Assembly (NCBI GenBank): GCA_024707145.1
Contig: JANQAI010000013.1
Location: forward strand, 302,588 to 366,587
Origin: Magnetospirillum sp.
GTDB lineage: Bacteria > Pseudomonadota > Alphaproteobacteria > Rhodospirillales > Magnetospirillaceae
Length of the DNA: 64,000 nucleotides
Direction: 5' to 3'
A program made the position numbers and the translations under genes. This document shows positions 47,005 through 56,555 of the stretch, piece by piece (position 1 is the stretch's first letter; each line of letters starts with the position of its first letter). Under the pieces are notes generated by a model. That model was not told the origin of the DNA and did no database searches. It was given only the letters and a program-made list of their open reading frames with translations.

Positions 47005-48705
47005 TCACAGCATCCCAAGCCCCCGCCCGAACGCACGGGTCAGGTCGTCGGCGTCTTGCTCCTTCAGCACCTTGCCGAAGGCTTCGGTGGTCTTGGGGCC
47101 GATCCAGTTGTCCACCTTGAGGTCCTGGCCAAAGCCGTTCAGCGTCTCCTGCAACGCCCCGCCTTCCACCTTGGAGGCCTTGCCGTCTGCCGGATCGCGG
47201 AACAGCGGGGCGAAGATGGCATGGGTCTTGTCCTCCAGCCCCTCGGGATTGCCGCTCTTCTGGGCGTTGCGGGCGAAGGTGTTGAAGCGGCCCAGCGCGA
47301 ACGCCTCGTCCACCCTGTCCGGCCCGAGGCGCGCGGCGGCGTGCTTGAGGGCGAAGTCGGTCTGCGGACCGTATTGGCCGTCTTCGTCCACCGGCCCCAG
47401 TTTGGTGTAGGGGGCGTAGACCGGCGAGCGCTGGGGCAGCGGGTTGGCCTGGCTGAGCATGTTGAGGCCGCGCTGCAGGCCCGTGACCGCATCGGCAGGG
47501 CCGTCACTCCCGGCGGCGTCGGCGACCTTCTGCCCGATGCGGGCGGTGGCCTGCCACAAATCCTCGCCCTGCGGTGTGGTATGGGGCGATGGCCGATCGG
47601 GGATCGGTCGGATCGGCGTCGGCTCTATGGGCTTGCCGCCGTCGCTGCCTTGCGGCTGATCGCCATAGATGGCGACGTGCCAGTCCTGCACCTTCTCGTA
47701 GGTGTGTGCCTTGAGCGGATCACCCGAGCGCCAGCCGCGATAATCCTCCTGCGCCGAATGGATCATGTCCATCATCTCGGGCTGGGTCAGTTTTTCCACC
47801 GGCTTCAGCAGGGCGGATTGGCCGGGATTGTCGATGGGCGTGGAGGCCATCTCCACCATCGAGGCGACCTTGGGGTCGGCGGGCGGTTCGGGCGCGTTTT
47901 GTCCCATTTCCGGGCCGGGTTGCTGCTGAGCTTCGGGCTGCGGTTGGGGCGGTATCGCCGAGACCAGGGGCGGTTCCGGGGCGGGCTGCGGCGGCTCACC
48001 GTTACCAGGGGTGGTAGGGGGCGTGGGCGCCTGATTGCCGTTCTGGCCCTCGCTTTCCGGCCTCGGCTGCGGACGCAGATGCTCCAAGCCGAACACTCCG
48101 TTCTGCTTGTCTTCCTCGACCTGGCGATGGGCCTCTTCTCTGGAAATACCCTGCGCCTTTGCCCGGTTGCGTTCGATCCGCTCCCAATTGCGAGCGCCGC
48201 CGCTGTGGAAATCGACGTTCTTGCCAATTGCCTCGGCGTCACCATCCTTGATGGCCTGTTTGAGGTTGGTGAAGTCCTTCAGGCTGCCGTTGGCATAGTG
48301 GACGTCGAGGATGGCTGTCTTCTGTCCGTCGCTCAGACGATCCCAATTCTCGGCGCCAACCTCGTTCTTGATCTTGCCGATGCGATCTGCAATCTCCGTC
48401 TCAACCTTGGCGTTGATCCGCTCCTCGGGGATACGGAAGGCATTCTTGTCCTCTTTCAGTTGGGTTTCGGACAAGGATTGAACGCGCTTGAATTCCGCAC
48501 GCTTCTCATCTTCATTGGCGTCCCGCCACTGGCCGGTCTTCGCGTCCTTGACCTGGAACGGCAAGGCCGCGAATGCGTCCTCGGTATCAACCTTGAATCC
48601 GGAGCCGGCAGTCAGTAGCCCCTTGTTGTCGCGATAGGGCCTGTCGATGACGCCTTCGTTCTTTTTGATGTGCTCGCGCATGCGCTGCACGGCCGTGCTG
48701 CCCAT
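47005..48705 (-). CDS. T4-lysozyme-like protein with proline-rich linker
   Basis: 566 aa from ATG 48705, with AAGGAG upstream. The N-terminus has a phage-type lysozyme active site: Glu17 in KKNEGVIDRP, Asp26 in YRDNKG and Thr32 in LLTAGSG, with the 9- and 6-residue spacing of T4 lysozyme, followed by DGQKTAILDVHYANGSLKDF. About residues 215-310 are Pro/Gln-rich. The C-terminal 200 residues contain a peptidoglycan-binding-like repeat (AVTGLQRGLNMLSQ, QYGPQTDFALKHAAARLGPD, NWIGPKTTEAFGKVL). It likely cleaves peptidoglycan. There is no signal peptide, as in phage endolysins, so export is unexplained. Confidence 0.75.
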   Translation of the reverse strand: MGSTAVQRMREHIKKNEGVIDRPYRDNKGLLTAGSGFKVDTEDAFAALPFQVKDAKTGQWRDANEDEKRAEFKRVQSLSETQLKEDKNAFRIPEERINAKVETEIADRIGKIKNEVGAENWDRLSDGQKTAILDVHYANGSLKDFTNLKQAIKDGDAEAIGKNVDFHSGGARNWERIERNRAKAQGISREEAHRQVEEDKQNGVFGLEHLRPQPRPESEGQNGNQAPTPPTTPGNGEPPQPAPEPPLVSAIPPQPQPEAQQQPGPEMGQNAPEPPADPKVASMVEMASTPIDNPGQSALLKPVEKLTQPEMMDMIHSAQEDYRGWRSGDPLKAHTYEKVQDWHVAIYGDQPQGSDGGKPIEPTPIRPIPDRPSPHTTPQGEDLWQATARIGQKVADAAGSDGPADAVTGLQRGLNMLSQANPLPQRSPVYAPYTKLGPVDEDGQYGPQTDFALKHAAARLGPDRVDEAFALGRFNTFARNAQKSGNPEGLEDKTHAIFAPLFRDPADGKASKVEGGALQETLNGFGQDLKVDNWIGPKTTEAFGKVLKEQDADDLTRAFGRGLGML

Positions 48706-48745
48706 GATACACTCCTTACGATGGTTGTTGTGCCAGGGAGGGGAT

Positions 48746-49324
48746 ATGCGGTTGCTCGCGATGGTGCTGGTGGCATTGCTGCTGTCCAGCAATCACCCGG
48801 CCTGGGCCTGGCTCGATTATCCGCCGGGGGACGAAAACTGGCCGCCCATTCCCGACAATGCCGGGATGCGTTTCTTTCTGGGAACTTGGGGACCGCAGTG
48901 TAACAACGGGATTTGGAATGGCACCGGCAAGGATGCGCATGGGCCGATGACCCTGCATAGCGATGGCCGGATCAGCTACCGCAAACGTGATCCATCAATG
49001 CCCACCCATTATCGGCTGATCGAAGAGACGCCCTATTACGTGGTTCTGATGGTCCGCGAACCCGACCTTAAAGACGGGTTCATTTTCCGTTTCTGGATCC
49101 TGCGGCGTCTGGAAGCGTGGGGCGGATCGATCGGTGTCAATTCATGCTGGCCCGAGGACGAGGATTTGAAGGGCTTCGACTGGAGCAAGAGCGACGACGA
49201 AGCCTTGCGCCGGGTCTGGCGCGGTTCCAAAACCTGCCATCCGGACATCAAGTACAAATCCGTTCCGACATCCTTCCTGGGAGACGGATGGAACCAAGAG
49301 TGCCATTTCCGCCGCCCCGAATAG
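48746..49324 (+). CDS. Exported protein of unknown function
   Basis: 192 aa from ATG 48746, preceded by GGGAGGGG. A signal peptide is clear (RLLAMVLVALLLSSNHPAWA). The mature protein is Trp-rich (WLDYPPGDENWPPIPD, FFLGTWGPQCNNGIWNGTGK) and its middle resembles small lipocalin-like or adhesin-like beta proteins (GPMTLHSDGRISYRKRD, YYVVLMVREPD). Three cysteines could form a disulfide. It diverges from the lysozyme-like gene across a 40-bp gap, so the two promoters overlap and they may be regulated together. No family recognised. Confidence 0.62.
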   Translation: MRLLAMVLVALLLSSNHPAWAWLDYPPGDENWPPIPDNAGMRFFLGTWGPQCNNGIWNGTGKDAHGPMTLHSDGRISYRKRDPSMPTHYRLIEETPYYVVLMVREPDLKDGFIFRFWILRRLEAWGGSIGVNSCWPEDEDLKGFDWSKSDDEALRRVWRGSKTCHPDIKYKSVPTSFLGDGWNQECHFRRPE

Positions 49325-49558
49325 GATGCGAGCGGCGGCGACAGATAAAGCAAACGCCCGGGACCAAAGCTGGCCTCCGGGCGCATCTGTGGTGTTGATG
49401 AGAACGTTTATAGAACAAACGCCGTGCGCCGTCAAGGCTGTGAACTTGCACGATGCACGTTGGAAATTCAGAAGGCGGCTTTGGCGTTGCCAGTGAAGGA
49501 TGCCCAACAGGGCGCCGTCCTGGCAGGGAGTGGGCCGGCGGCGGGGTGCTGTCTCGCG

Positions 49559-49592
49559 AATATCATTTTTCTGATTGGCGAATTGATGGTAT
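49559..49592 (+). promoter_or_regulatory. Candidate ArsR operator
   Basis: An imperfect inverted repeat, ATATCAT on the left and TTGATGGTAT on the right, lies 10-43 nt upstream of the arsR start. ArsR-type repressors bind AT-rich inverted repeats of this kind, so autoregulation is likely. Confidence 0.5.
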
Positions 49593-49601
49593 CGAAGGGC
49601 C

Positions 49602-50024
49602 ATGCTTGAGACTTTCGAAACCGTCGCCAAGGCCGTCGCCGATCCCAGCCGGATCCGCATCCTGAAGCTGCTGGAGGCGAGCGAGCTGTGCGTGTGCCAG
49701 ATCACCACCGTGCTGGATCTGGCGCCGGCCACTATTTCCAAGCATCTCTCCGCCCTGAAGGTGGCGGGGCTGGTGCAGCAGCGGCGGGATGGCAAATGGG
49801 TCTACTATCGGTTGGCCGAGCGCGAGCTGAATGCCTATGCCCGCTCATTCCTGGCCCTGCTGGGCGGCGTCCTTGCCGACGACCCGGCCATTACGGAGGA
49901 TCGCCGGGTTCTCGCCCAGATCAATGCGGTGCCGTTGCAGGTGCTGTGCGACCAGGGGCGGGCGGCGCTGAGGCCGGATGCTCAAGCGCGTGAGCCATCC
50001 ACCTGCTGTGGAGGACCATCATGA
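49602..50024 (+). CDS. arsR: ArsR-family arsenic-responsive repressor
   Basis: 140 aa. A winged helix-turn-helix domain spans residues 5-95 (ADPSRIRILKLLEASELCVC, LAPATISKHLSALKVAGLVQ, DGKWVYYRL). The ELCVCQ motif in helix alpha-3 holds the cysteine pair that binds As(III) in the classic ArsR. A cysteine-rich C-terminus (STCCGGPS) may add a third ligand. It should repress the downstream arsC-arsC-acr3 genes and release DNA on arsenite binding. Its stop overlaps the first arsC start as ATGA. Confidence 0.93.
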   Translation: MLETFETVAKAVADPSRIRILKLLEASELCVCQITTVLDLAPATISKHLSALKVAGLVQQRRDGKWVYYRLAERELNAYARSFLALLGGVLADDPAITEDRRVLAQINAVPLQVLCDQGRAALRPDAQAREPSTCCGGPS

Positions 50025-50521
50025 GCGGCAAAACCTACACCGTCCTGTTCCTGTGCACCGGCAATTCGGCGCGCAGCATCATGGCCGAGGCCATCCTGAA
50101 CCGCGATTTCAGCGGCAAGTTCAAGGCCTACAGCGCCGGCAGCCGTCCCAGAGGGCAGGTGGACCCCACCGTGCTGGAACTGCTGAAGAAGACCAACTAT
50201 CCGACCGAGGGCCTGCGCTCCAAATCCTGGGACGAATTCGCCAAGCCCGATGCGCCCCAGTTGGATTTCATCTTCACCGTCTGCGACGATGCCGCCGGCG
50301 AGGTCTGTCCGGTGTGGCCGGGCCAGCCGATGAACGCCCATTGGGGCGTGCCCGATCCCGCCAGGTTCAAGGGCAGCGAGCCCGAGAAGGCCGCGTTCTG
50401 CGGCGATGTCATGCGCATGCTCCATAACCGCATCAGCGTCTTTTCGGCGCTGCCGCTGCGTGCGCTCGACCGCCTGTCGCTGCAGCAGCACCTCGACGAC
50501 ATCGGCAGGGCCGGGGACTGA
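50021..50521 (+). CDS. arsC: Arsenate reductase, low-molecular-weight phosphatase type (first copy)
   Basis: 166 aa. The P-loop LFLCTGNSARSIM contains the CX5R active site, and the D-P loop WGVPDPA near residue 113 supplies the acid. Cysteines in VCDDAAGEVCPVW match those shuttling the disulfide in thioredoxin-linked ArsC. The enzyme reduces arsenate to arsenite for export. The second copy starts 12 nt downstream and shares GLRSKSWDEFA and much of the sequence, so it arose by duplication. Confidence 0.92.
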   Translation: MSGKTYTVLFLCTGNSARSIMAEAILNRDFSGKFKAYSAGSRPRGQVDPTVLELLKKTNYPTEGLRSKSWDEFAKPDAPQLDFIFTVCDDAAGEVCPVWPGQPMNAHWGVPDPARFKGSEPEKAAFCGDVMRMLHNRISVFSALPLRALDRLSLQQHLDDIGRAGD

Positions 50522-50533
50522 CAAGAAGGCACC

Positions 50534-50992
50534 ATGACTGACAAACCCATCAATGTTCTCGTCCTGTGCACCGGCAATAGCGCCCGTTCGGTGATGGCCG
50601 AATGCCTGATCAACGACCTCGGTGGCGGCCGGTGGAAAGCCTACAGTGCCGGCAGCCATCCCACCGGCACGGTGAACCCGCTGTCCATCCACATCCTGAA
50701 GGAGAAGGGGCACGCCATCGACGGCCTGCGCTCCAAGTCGTGGGACGAGTTCGCCCAGCCCGGCGCGCCCCGGATGGATCTGGTCATCACCGTCTGCGAC
50801 AGCGCCGCCGGCGAGGTGTGCCCGGTGTGGCCCGGCCATCCGGCCAAGCTGCACATGGGGTTCCCCGACCCGGCGGCGGCCGGGGGCAGCCCTGAGGAGC
50901 GGCTGGCGGCGTTCCGGCAGGTCTACGATTCAATCGAGGCCAAGGTGCGGCGCCTGATCGCGCTGGGGCTCGAACGGGCGGGAGAGGCGTGA
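50534..50992 (+). CDS. arsC: Arsenate reductase, low-molecular-weight phosphatase type (second copy)
   Basis: 152 aa. It carries the same P-loop (VLCTGNSARSVMAEC), D-P loop (MGFPDPA) and cysteine arrangement (VCDSAAGEVCPVWPG) as the first copy but differs in roughly half its residues. The C-terminus is shorter and more helical (LAAFRQVYDSIEAKVRRLIA). Its stop overlaps the acr3 start (TGATG). Two adjacent divergent copies may differ in electron donor or affinity. Confidence 0.92.
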   Translation: MTDKPINVLVLCTGNSARSVMAECLINDLGGGRWKAYSAGSHPTGTVNPLSIHILKEKGHAIDGLRSKSWDEFAQPGAPRMDLVITVCDSAAGEVCPVWPGHPAKLHMGFPDPAAAGGSPEERLAAFRQVYDSIEAKVRRLIALGLERAGEA

Positions 50993-52062
50993 TGTCGGCA
51001 CAATGCGAGGTGGCGGCCAAGGCGGCCGGCGGCACCCCCATGGGAGTGTTCGAGCGTTATCTCACCCTGTGGGTGGGCCTGTGCATCCTGGCGGGCATCG
51101 GGCTCGGCCATGTCTTTCCGGCGCCGTTCCATGCCATCGGCCGGCTGGAAGTGGCCCAGGTCAACCTGCCGGTGGCGGGGTTGGTCTGGCTGATGATCAT
51201 CCCCATGCTGCTGAGGATCGATTTCGGCGCCCTGCATCAGGTCAGGGAGCACTGGCGCGGCATCGGCGTCACCCTGTTCATCAATTGGGCGGTCAAGCCG
51301 TTCTCCATGGCCTTGCTGGGATGGCTCTTCGTGTCCACCCTGTTCCGTCCGCTGCTGCCCGCCGGGCAAATCGACAGTTACGTGGCCGGACTGATCCTGC
51401 TGGCGGCGGCGCCTTGCACCGCCATGGTGTTCGTGTGGAGCAACCTGACCAACGGCGAGCCCCACTTCACCCTGTCCCAGGTGGCGCTGAACGATTCCAT
51501 CATGGTGGTGGCCTTCGCCCCCATCGTCGGCCTGCTGCTTGGGCTGTCCTCCATCACCGTGCCGTGGGACACGCTGCTTCTCTCGGTGGTGCTTTACATC
51601 GTCGTGCCGGTGGTCGTCGCCCAGGCATGGCGCAAGGCCCTGCTGTCCCGCGGCCCCACGGCCCTGGCCGCGGTCTTGGCCCGGTTGGGGCCGCTGTCCC
51701 TGCTGGCGCTGCTCGCGACCCTGGTGCTGCTGTTCGGCTTCCAGGGCGAGCAGATCGTCGCCCAGCCGCTGGTGATCCTGCTGCTGGCGGTTCCCATCAC
51801 CCTCCAGGTCTATTTCAATGCCGGCCTGGCCTACCTGCTGAACCGGCGGCTGGGCGTGGCCCATTGCGTCGCCGGCCCGTCGGCCCTGATCGGCGCCAGC
51901 AACTTCTTCGAACTGGCGGTGGCCGCCGCCATCAGCCTGTTCGGCTTCCAGTCCGGCGCTGCCCTGGCCACGGTGGTGGGGGTGTTGATCGAGGTGCCGG
52001 TGATGCTGTCGGTGGTGCGCATCGTCAATGCCAGCAAGGGCTGGTACGAACGCCGGGCATGA
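50992..52062 (+). CDS. acr3: Arsenite efflux permease, ACR3 type
   Basis: 356 aa from ATG 50992 (a GTG one codon earlier is possible), with GGGAGAGG upstream. Ten hydrophobic segments and the ACR3 pattern are present: LWLMIIPMLLRIDFGALHQV, INWAVKPFSMALLGWLF, and the conserved cysteine in LLAAAPCTAMVFVWSNL that is needed for arsenite transport, then LNDSIMVVAFAPIVGLLLG. It exports arsenite (and often antimonite) using the proton gradient. It ends the operon at the hairpin at 52066. Confidence 0.94.
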   Translation: MSAQCEVAAKAAGGTPMGVFERYLTLWVGLCILAGIGLGHVFPAPFHAIGRLEVAQVNLPVAGLVWLMIIPMLLRIDFGALHQVREHWRGIGVTLFINWAVKPFSMALLGWLFVSTLFRPLLPAGQIDSYVAGLILLAAAPCTAMVFVWSNLTNGEPHFTLSQVALNDSIMVVAFAPIVGLLLGLSSITVPWDTLLLSVVLYIVVPVVVAQAWRKALLSRGPTALAAVLARLGPLSLLALLATLVLLFGFQGEQIVAQPLVILLLAVPITLQVYFNAGLAYLLNRRLGVAHCVAGPSALIGASNFFELAVAAAISLFGFQSGAALATVVGVLIEVPVMLSVVRIVNASKGWYERRA

Positions 52063-52065
52063 AAA

Positions 52066-52092
52066 AAGGCGCGGAGGCAGCCCCCGCGCCTT
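52066..52092. terminator. Bidirectional terminator between acr3 and cytochrome c'
   Basis: Stem AAGGCGCGG/CCGCGCCTT, with an A-run on the plus strand at its left (a U-run for the minus-strand transcript). It lies 3 nt after the acr3 stop and 22 nt after the convergent cytochrome c' stop. Confidence 0.8.
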
Positions 52093-52114
52093 GGAAGATG
52101 GCGAGGATGCCGCC

Positions 52115-52558
52115 TCAGTCCTTGCGGAAGTCCTCGTGGCAGGCCTTGCAGGCACCGCCCAGGGCCTTGAAGGCGTCCACCGACTTGGCCTGGTCGCCGG
52201 CCTTGGTGGCCTCGGCCAGGGTGACGGCGGCGCCGAACGCCTTCTTGCCGGCTTCCTGGAACTTGGCCTGCTCGGTCCAGATGTTGGCCTTGGCCTTGGT
52301 CTCGCCCTTGTCCGAGCCCTCGGGATAGGCGGCGCCCATGTGCTTGAAGGCGTCGACGATGCCTTCGGCGTTCCATGCCAGATTGTCGACCGGGCCCTTG
52401 AGCAGCAGGCCCGCCTTCAGGCTCTGCATGTGGCCGGAGACGATCTTGTAGATGGCCTGGCGGTGGACGATGGCCGGGTTGGTCTCATCGGCCTGGGCGG
52501 CGACGGCGCCCGCGGTCAGGGCGGCCACGGTCGAGACCAGCAGAACCAGCTTCTTCAT
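52115..52558 (-). CDS. Cytochrome c'
   Basis: 147 aa and intact. A signal peptide (KKLVLLVSTVAALTAGAVAA) is followed by a four-helix class II cytochrome: RQAIYKIVSGHMQSLKAGLL, AFKHMGAAYPEGSDKGETKA, and the heme site CKACHEDFRKD at the C-terminus. These periplasmic heme proteins bind NO and CO and protect against nitrosative stress. It faces the arsenic operon but has no functional link to it. It is the third class II cytochrome in the window and the only one both complete and in frame. Confidence 0.93.
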   Translation of the reverse strand: MKKLVLLVSTVAALTAGAVAAQADETNPAIVHRQAIYKIVSGHMQSLKAGLLLKGPVDNLAWNAEGIVDAFKHMGAAYPEGSDKGETKAKANIWTEQAKFQEAGKKAFGAAVTLAEATKAGDQAKSVDAFKALGGACKACHEDFRKD

Positions 52559-52665
52559 CGGTTTTTCTCCCCTCGGGTAGACTGGATGGACGAATGTGCG
52601 CGGTTTCAGGTTCGAATGAAACCGTGCTTGTATGAAAGTAAGTGTTTCCTAATGGAAACAAGGGG

Positions 52666-54381
52666 TCACTGCGCCGGCACCAGCAGGGCGAAGCACGAGC
52701 CCTTGCCGGGGATCGAGCGCACCTCGATGGCATGGTCCAGCAGGCGGGCGGTGCGGCGCACCACCCCCAGGCCCAGGCCCAGCCCGCGATTGGCGCCGCT
52801 GCCCTTGTCGCCCAGCCGGGTGAAGTCCTCGAAGATCGTTTCCATCTTGTCTTCGGGAATACCGATGCCGGTATCGATCACGCAGATGGCGACCCGGTCG
52901 CCCAGCCGCCGGCAGCCCAGCAGCACGCCGCCCCCTTGGGTGTAGCGGATGGCATTGACCAGCAGGTTGCGCAATATGCGTTCCAGCAGCACCGGGTCGC
53001 TGATCACCCGCACCCCGGTGGGCACCACCTTCAGCCGCAGTCCCTTGGCGGTGGCCTCGGGCTCCATCTGGTCGTAGAGGTTGGCCAGCAGCGGCATCAG
53101 CGGGAAGCGGCTGACCTGGGGCTCGATCTTGCCCGCCTCCAGGGTGGACAGGTCCAGCAGCGTGGTCAGCAGGGTCTGGGTGGCGTCCACGCTCTGGCGC
53201 AGCTTTTCCACCACCGCTGCATTGGGGCTATCGGCCAGCCGCGCCGCCAGCACCTCGACGAACATGCCGGCGGCCTGGAGCGGCTGGCGCAGGTCGTGGC
53301 TGGCGGTAGCCAGGAAGCGGGTCTTGCTCTCGTTGGCGCGCCGCGCTTCCTCGGCCTGGGCGCGGGTTTCCTCGGTGCGGTCCCGCACGGTCTGCTCCAG
53401 GCCGTGGACCAGCGCCTCCTCACGGTCGAGGCTGGCGAAGGTGAAGGTCACCAGGGCCCAGGTCAGGGCGCCCAGAATGACCGCCAGCCCTGCGGTCACC
53501 CACAGCATGCGGTACCAGTCGGCCAGGGCGTCGTGGAGCGAGATGCCGGCGGTGACCAGCAGGCCGAATTCGGGTACCAGCCGATAGGCCAGCAGCCGCT
53601 CCTGCCCATCCAGCGGCGAGGGCGCCATCAGGGTTCCCGCCGGCTCGCCCAGCTTGATGGCTTCCATCAGCGGACCGTCCGTCACCGACTGGCCGGCCCA
53701 GCGCTCGGGTTCGGGCTGGCGCAGAATGATGCGGCCTTCCAGGTCGACGACGTTGATGGAGGCCTCGGGCCCCAGCGGCAAGGTGCGATAGAAATCGGTG
53801 AAGGCGCCGGCGTCGAACCCGGCCACCGCCACGCCCAGGAAGGTGCCGAACGCGTCGTCGATGCGCCGGCTCATGTGGAAGGCCTGCTTGTCGCGCCCCT
53901 TGGTCTGCACCAGCGGCCCGATGACCAAGTCCCGGCGCGCTTCCTTGTGGGCGGTGAAGTAGTAGCGATCCGACACGTTGCTGGGGGGCGCGGGGAATTG
54001 GAGCGTGCCCAGCCGGACCAGCCCGTCGCCGTCCACCACCCACAGGGTTCCCGGCTCGGGCAGCCCCTGGTTCAGCGCCATCAGTTCGCGCCAGGCGCGC
54101 TCGTCGCCGTTCAGCGTTTCCATCGGGCGCGAGCGGCCCAGTTGGGCGACCCGGCCGACGATGAAGTCCGAGGCGCGGAAGGTGCGGACCAGATGTTCCT
54201 GCAGCAGCCGGGCGGCGTCGCTGGCCCGGGTGCGGGCATCGTCCAGCGCCGCGTTGTACTGGGACACCACCAGCAGGGCGGTCAGGCCCACCGCCAGCAC
54301 CGATGCGAACAGCACCAGCAGGCGCAGCATCTGCCGCAGCCGGGAACGGTGGGGGCCGGACGCTGGAGGCCGAGGGCTCAC
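52666..54381 (-). CDS. Sensor histidine kinase with Cache-type periplasmic domain
   Basis: 571 aa. Transmembrane helices at about residues 20-40 and 298-318 flank a Cache-like sensor domain (VSDRYYFTAHKEARRDLVIG, GVAVAGFDAGAFTDFYRTLP). A coiled-coil stretch leads to the HisKA box FLATASHDLRQPLQAAG and the ATPase domain (RNLLVNAIRYTQ, DTGIGIPEDKMETIF, GLGLGLGVVRRTARLL). The DLRQP dimerisation motif is that of hybrid kinases such as those controlling motility and storage, but no receiver is fused. The response regulator must lie elsewhere. Confidence 0.9.
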   Translation of the reverse strand: MSPRPPASGPHRSRLRQMLRLLVLFASVLAVGLTALLVVSQYNAALDDARTRASDAARLLQEHLVRTFRASDFIVGRVAQLGRSRPMETLNGDERAWRELMALNQGLPEPGTLWVVDGDGLVRLGTLQFPAPPSNVSDRYYFTAHKEARRDLVIGPLVQTKGRDKQAFHMSRRIDDAFGTFLGVAVAGFDAGAFTDFYRTLPLGPEASINVVDLEGRIILRQPEPERWAGQSVTDGPLMEAIKLGEPAGTLMAPSPLDGQERLLAYRLVPEFGLLVTAGISLHDALADWYRMLWVTAGLAVILGALTWALVTFTFASLDREEALVHGLEQTVRDRTEETRAQAEEARRANESKTRFLATASHDLRQPLQAAGMFVEVLAARLADSPNAAVVEKLRQSVDATQTLLTTLLDLSTLEAGKIEPQVSRFPLMPLLANLYDQMEPEATAKGLRLKVVPTGVRVISDPVLLERILRNLLVNAIRYTQGGGVLLGCRRLGDRVAICVIDTGIGIPEDKMETIFEDFTRLGDKGSGANRGLGLGLGVVRRTARLLDHAIEVRSIPGKGSCFALLVPAQ

Positions 54382-54463
54382 GGCTGGTCCTTAATCTGCC
54401 GATAATATTACCACCCTAACGGCCCCTGGGAATTTGGCAAGGTCCATCAGCGGCGTGAGCGGG

Positions 54464-56346
54464 TCAGGCGCCCCCTTGCGCCTGCTCCAACTCTTCATGG
54501 GCAAGCAGCCAGAGGGACTCGGCCTCGGCGAGGGCCTTGTCCACCTCTCCGCCTTCGCGCTGCAACTGGGTCACCTTGTCGGCGGGGCCCTCGTACAGCT
54601 TGGGGTCGGCCAGTTTCTCGGTGATGGCCGATTTGCGAGCCATCAGCTTCTCCAGCGCCTTTTCCGCCTCGAAGGCCTTCTTGCGCAGGGGGGCCAGCTG
54701 GGCGCGGCTCTCGGCGGCGGCGCGGCGTTCGTCCTTGCGGCTGGGGCCGTCGGCCTTGGCCTCGCCGCCCCGGCGGGCCTCGCGCGCCCTTTCCAGCAGT
54801 AGTTTACGGTAATCCGCCAGGTCGCCGTCGAAGCCGGCAACCTTGCCGTCGGCCACCAGCAACAGGCGGTCGGCCACCAGCTCGATGAGGTGGGGGTCGT
54901 GGCTGACCAGCACCACCGCGCCCTCATAGGCGTTCAGTGCGGTCACCAGCGCCTCGCGGGCATCGATGTCCAGGTGGTTGGTGGGCTCGTCCAGGATCAT
55001 CAGGTGGGGGGCGTCGCGGCTCATGAGCGCGAACAGCAGCCGCGCCTTCTCGCCGCCCGACAGGTTCTCCACCCGCACGTCGGCGCGGTCCTGCTCGAAG
55101 CCGAAGCGGCCCAGGCCTGGGCGCGCACCTTGGCCTCGGGCGCGTCCTTCATCAGTTCGGCCATGTGGTCGTAGGGCGTGCGGTCCAGCCGCAGTTCCTC
55201 GGTCTGATGCTGGGCGAAATAGCCCACCTTCAGCTTGCCCGACCGGCGCATTTCGCCGCCCAGCAGTTCCAGGCGCCCCGACAGCACCTTGGACAGGGTG
55301 GACTTGCCGTTGCCGTTGGCGCCCAGCAGCGCGATGCGGTCATCCATGTCGATGCGCAGGTTGAGCCCACGCAGCACCACCGTGTCGCCGTAGCCGGCGA
55401 TGCCGCCTTCCAGCGCCATGATGGGCGGGCTCAACGGTTCGGGGTCGGGAAAGTCGAAGCTGATGGAGCGTTCCTCCACCACCGACACGACCGGCTCCAT
55501 GCGCTCCAGCATCTTGATGCGGCTCTGCGCCTGGGCCGCCTTGGTGGCCTTGGCGCGGAAGCGGTCGATGAAGGCTTGGATCTTCTTGCGCTGCTCGGCC
55601 TGCTTGGCCTGGGCCTTGGCGGCCAGATCCATCTTCTCGCGGCGCACGCGGACGAAGTCGTCGTAATTGCCGCCATACAGGTTCAGCCGGCAGCCTTCCA
55701 GATGGACGATGCGCGAGCACACCTCGTTCAGCAGCTCGCGGTCGTGGCTGATGACGATCAGCGTGCCCGGATAGCCGGCCAGGAAGCTCTGCAGCCACAG
55801 GGTGGCTTCCAGGTCCAGGTGGTTGGTGGGCTCGTCCAGCAGCAGCAGGTCGGGGCGGGCGAACAGGGCCGACGCCAGGGCCACGCGCATGCGCCAGCCG
55901 CCCGAGAACGACGAGACCGGGCGCGCCTGGGCCTCGGCGTCGAAGCCCAGGCCAGCCAGGATGGCGGCGGCGCGGGCCGGCGCCGAATGGGCGTCGATGG
56001 CATTCAGCCGCTCGTGGATCTCGGCGATGCGGTGGGCGTCCCGGCAATGGTCGGCCTCGGCCAGCAGGTCGGTGCGTTCCTGGTCGGCGGCCAGAACGCA
56101 GTCCAGCAGCACGGTCTCGCCCTCGGGGGCTTCCTGCGCCACGCGGCCCACCTTGGCGCGCGGGCGGATGACGATATCGCCGGCATCCGGCGCCAGTTCG
56201 CCCAGGACCAGCTTGAACAGGGTGGACTTGCCGGCGCCGTTGCGCCCGACCAGGCCGACGCGGGCGCCGGCGGCCACATGGACGGTGGCATCGTCGAACA
56301 GGGGGCGGCCGCCGATGCGGAAGACGAGGTTGTTGATATGCAGCAT
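54464..56346 (-). pseudogene. ABC-F family ATPase (Uup/YheS-like; frameshifted)
   Basis: Start ATG 56346 (MLHINNLVFRIGGRPLF). Two ATP-binding cassettes without membrane segments: Walker A GRNGAGKSTLF, signature SSFSGGWRMRV and Walker B LLLLDEPTNHLDLE in the first; GANGNGKSTLSKVL, SGGEKARLLFA and MILDEPTNHLDID in the second. Two extra bases at 55115-55116, between AG and CT, break the frame before the second signature. Removing them gives exactly 627 codons. The last 90 residues form the ABC-F coiled coil. ABC-F proteins act on ribosomes to relieve stalls. Confidence 0.93.
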
Positions 56347-56555
56347 GGCGGGGTCCGAATAGCACGGCCGGCGGCCCTGCGCCATCCCCCAGGCACCGTG
56401 TGCGCTATCCCTGTTGCCCTTATCCGGCGAAGGCTGTATAACCCGCCGACCCCCGGGCCGCCGGCCGGACCGGGGCCTTTAAGCGCGCCCGTCTTCGGGA
56501 ACCGATGGGAAGGAAGGCGGAGGGCGCGCCAACCGCCGTAAAGGATTCGACCACA

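Noticed and set aside
49325-49601. A small gene between the exported protein and arsR
   Set aside because: Short frames on both strands lack ribosome sites and family patterns; the region is better explained as the ars promoter.
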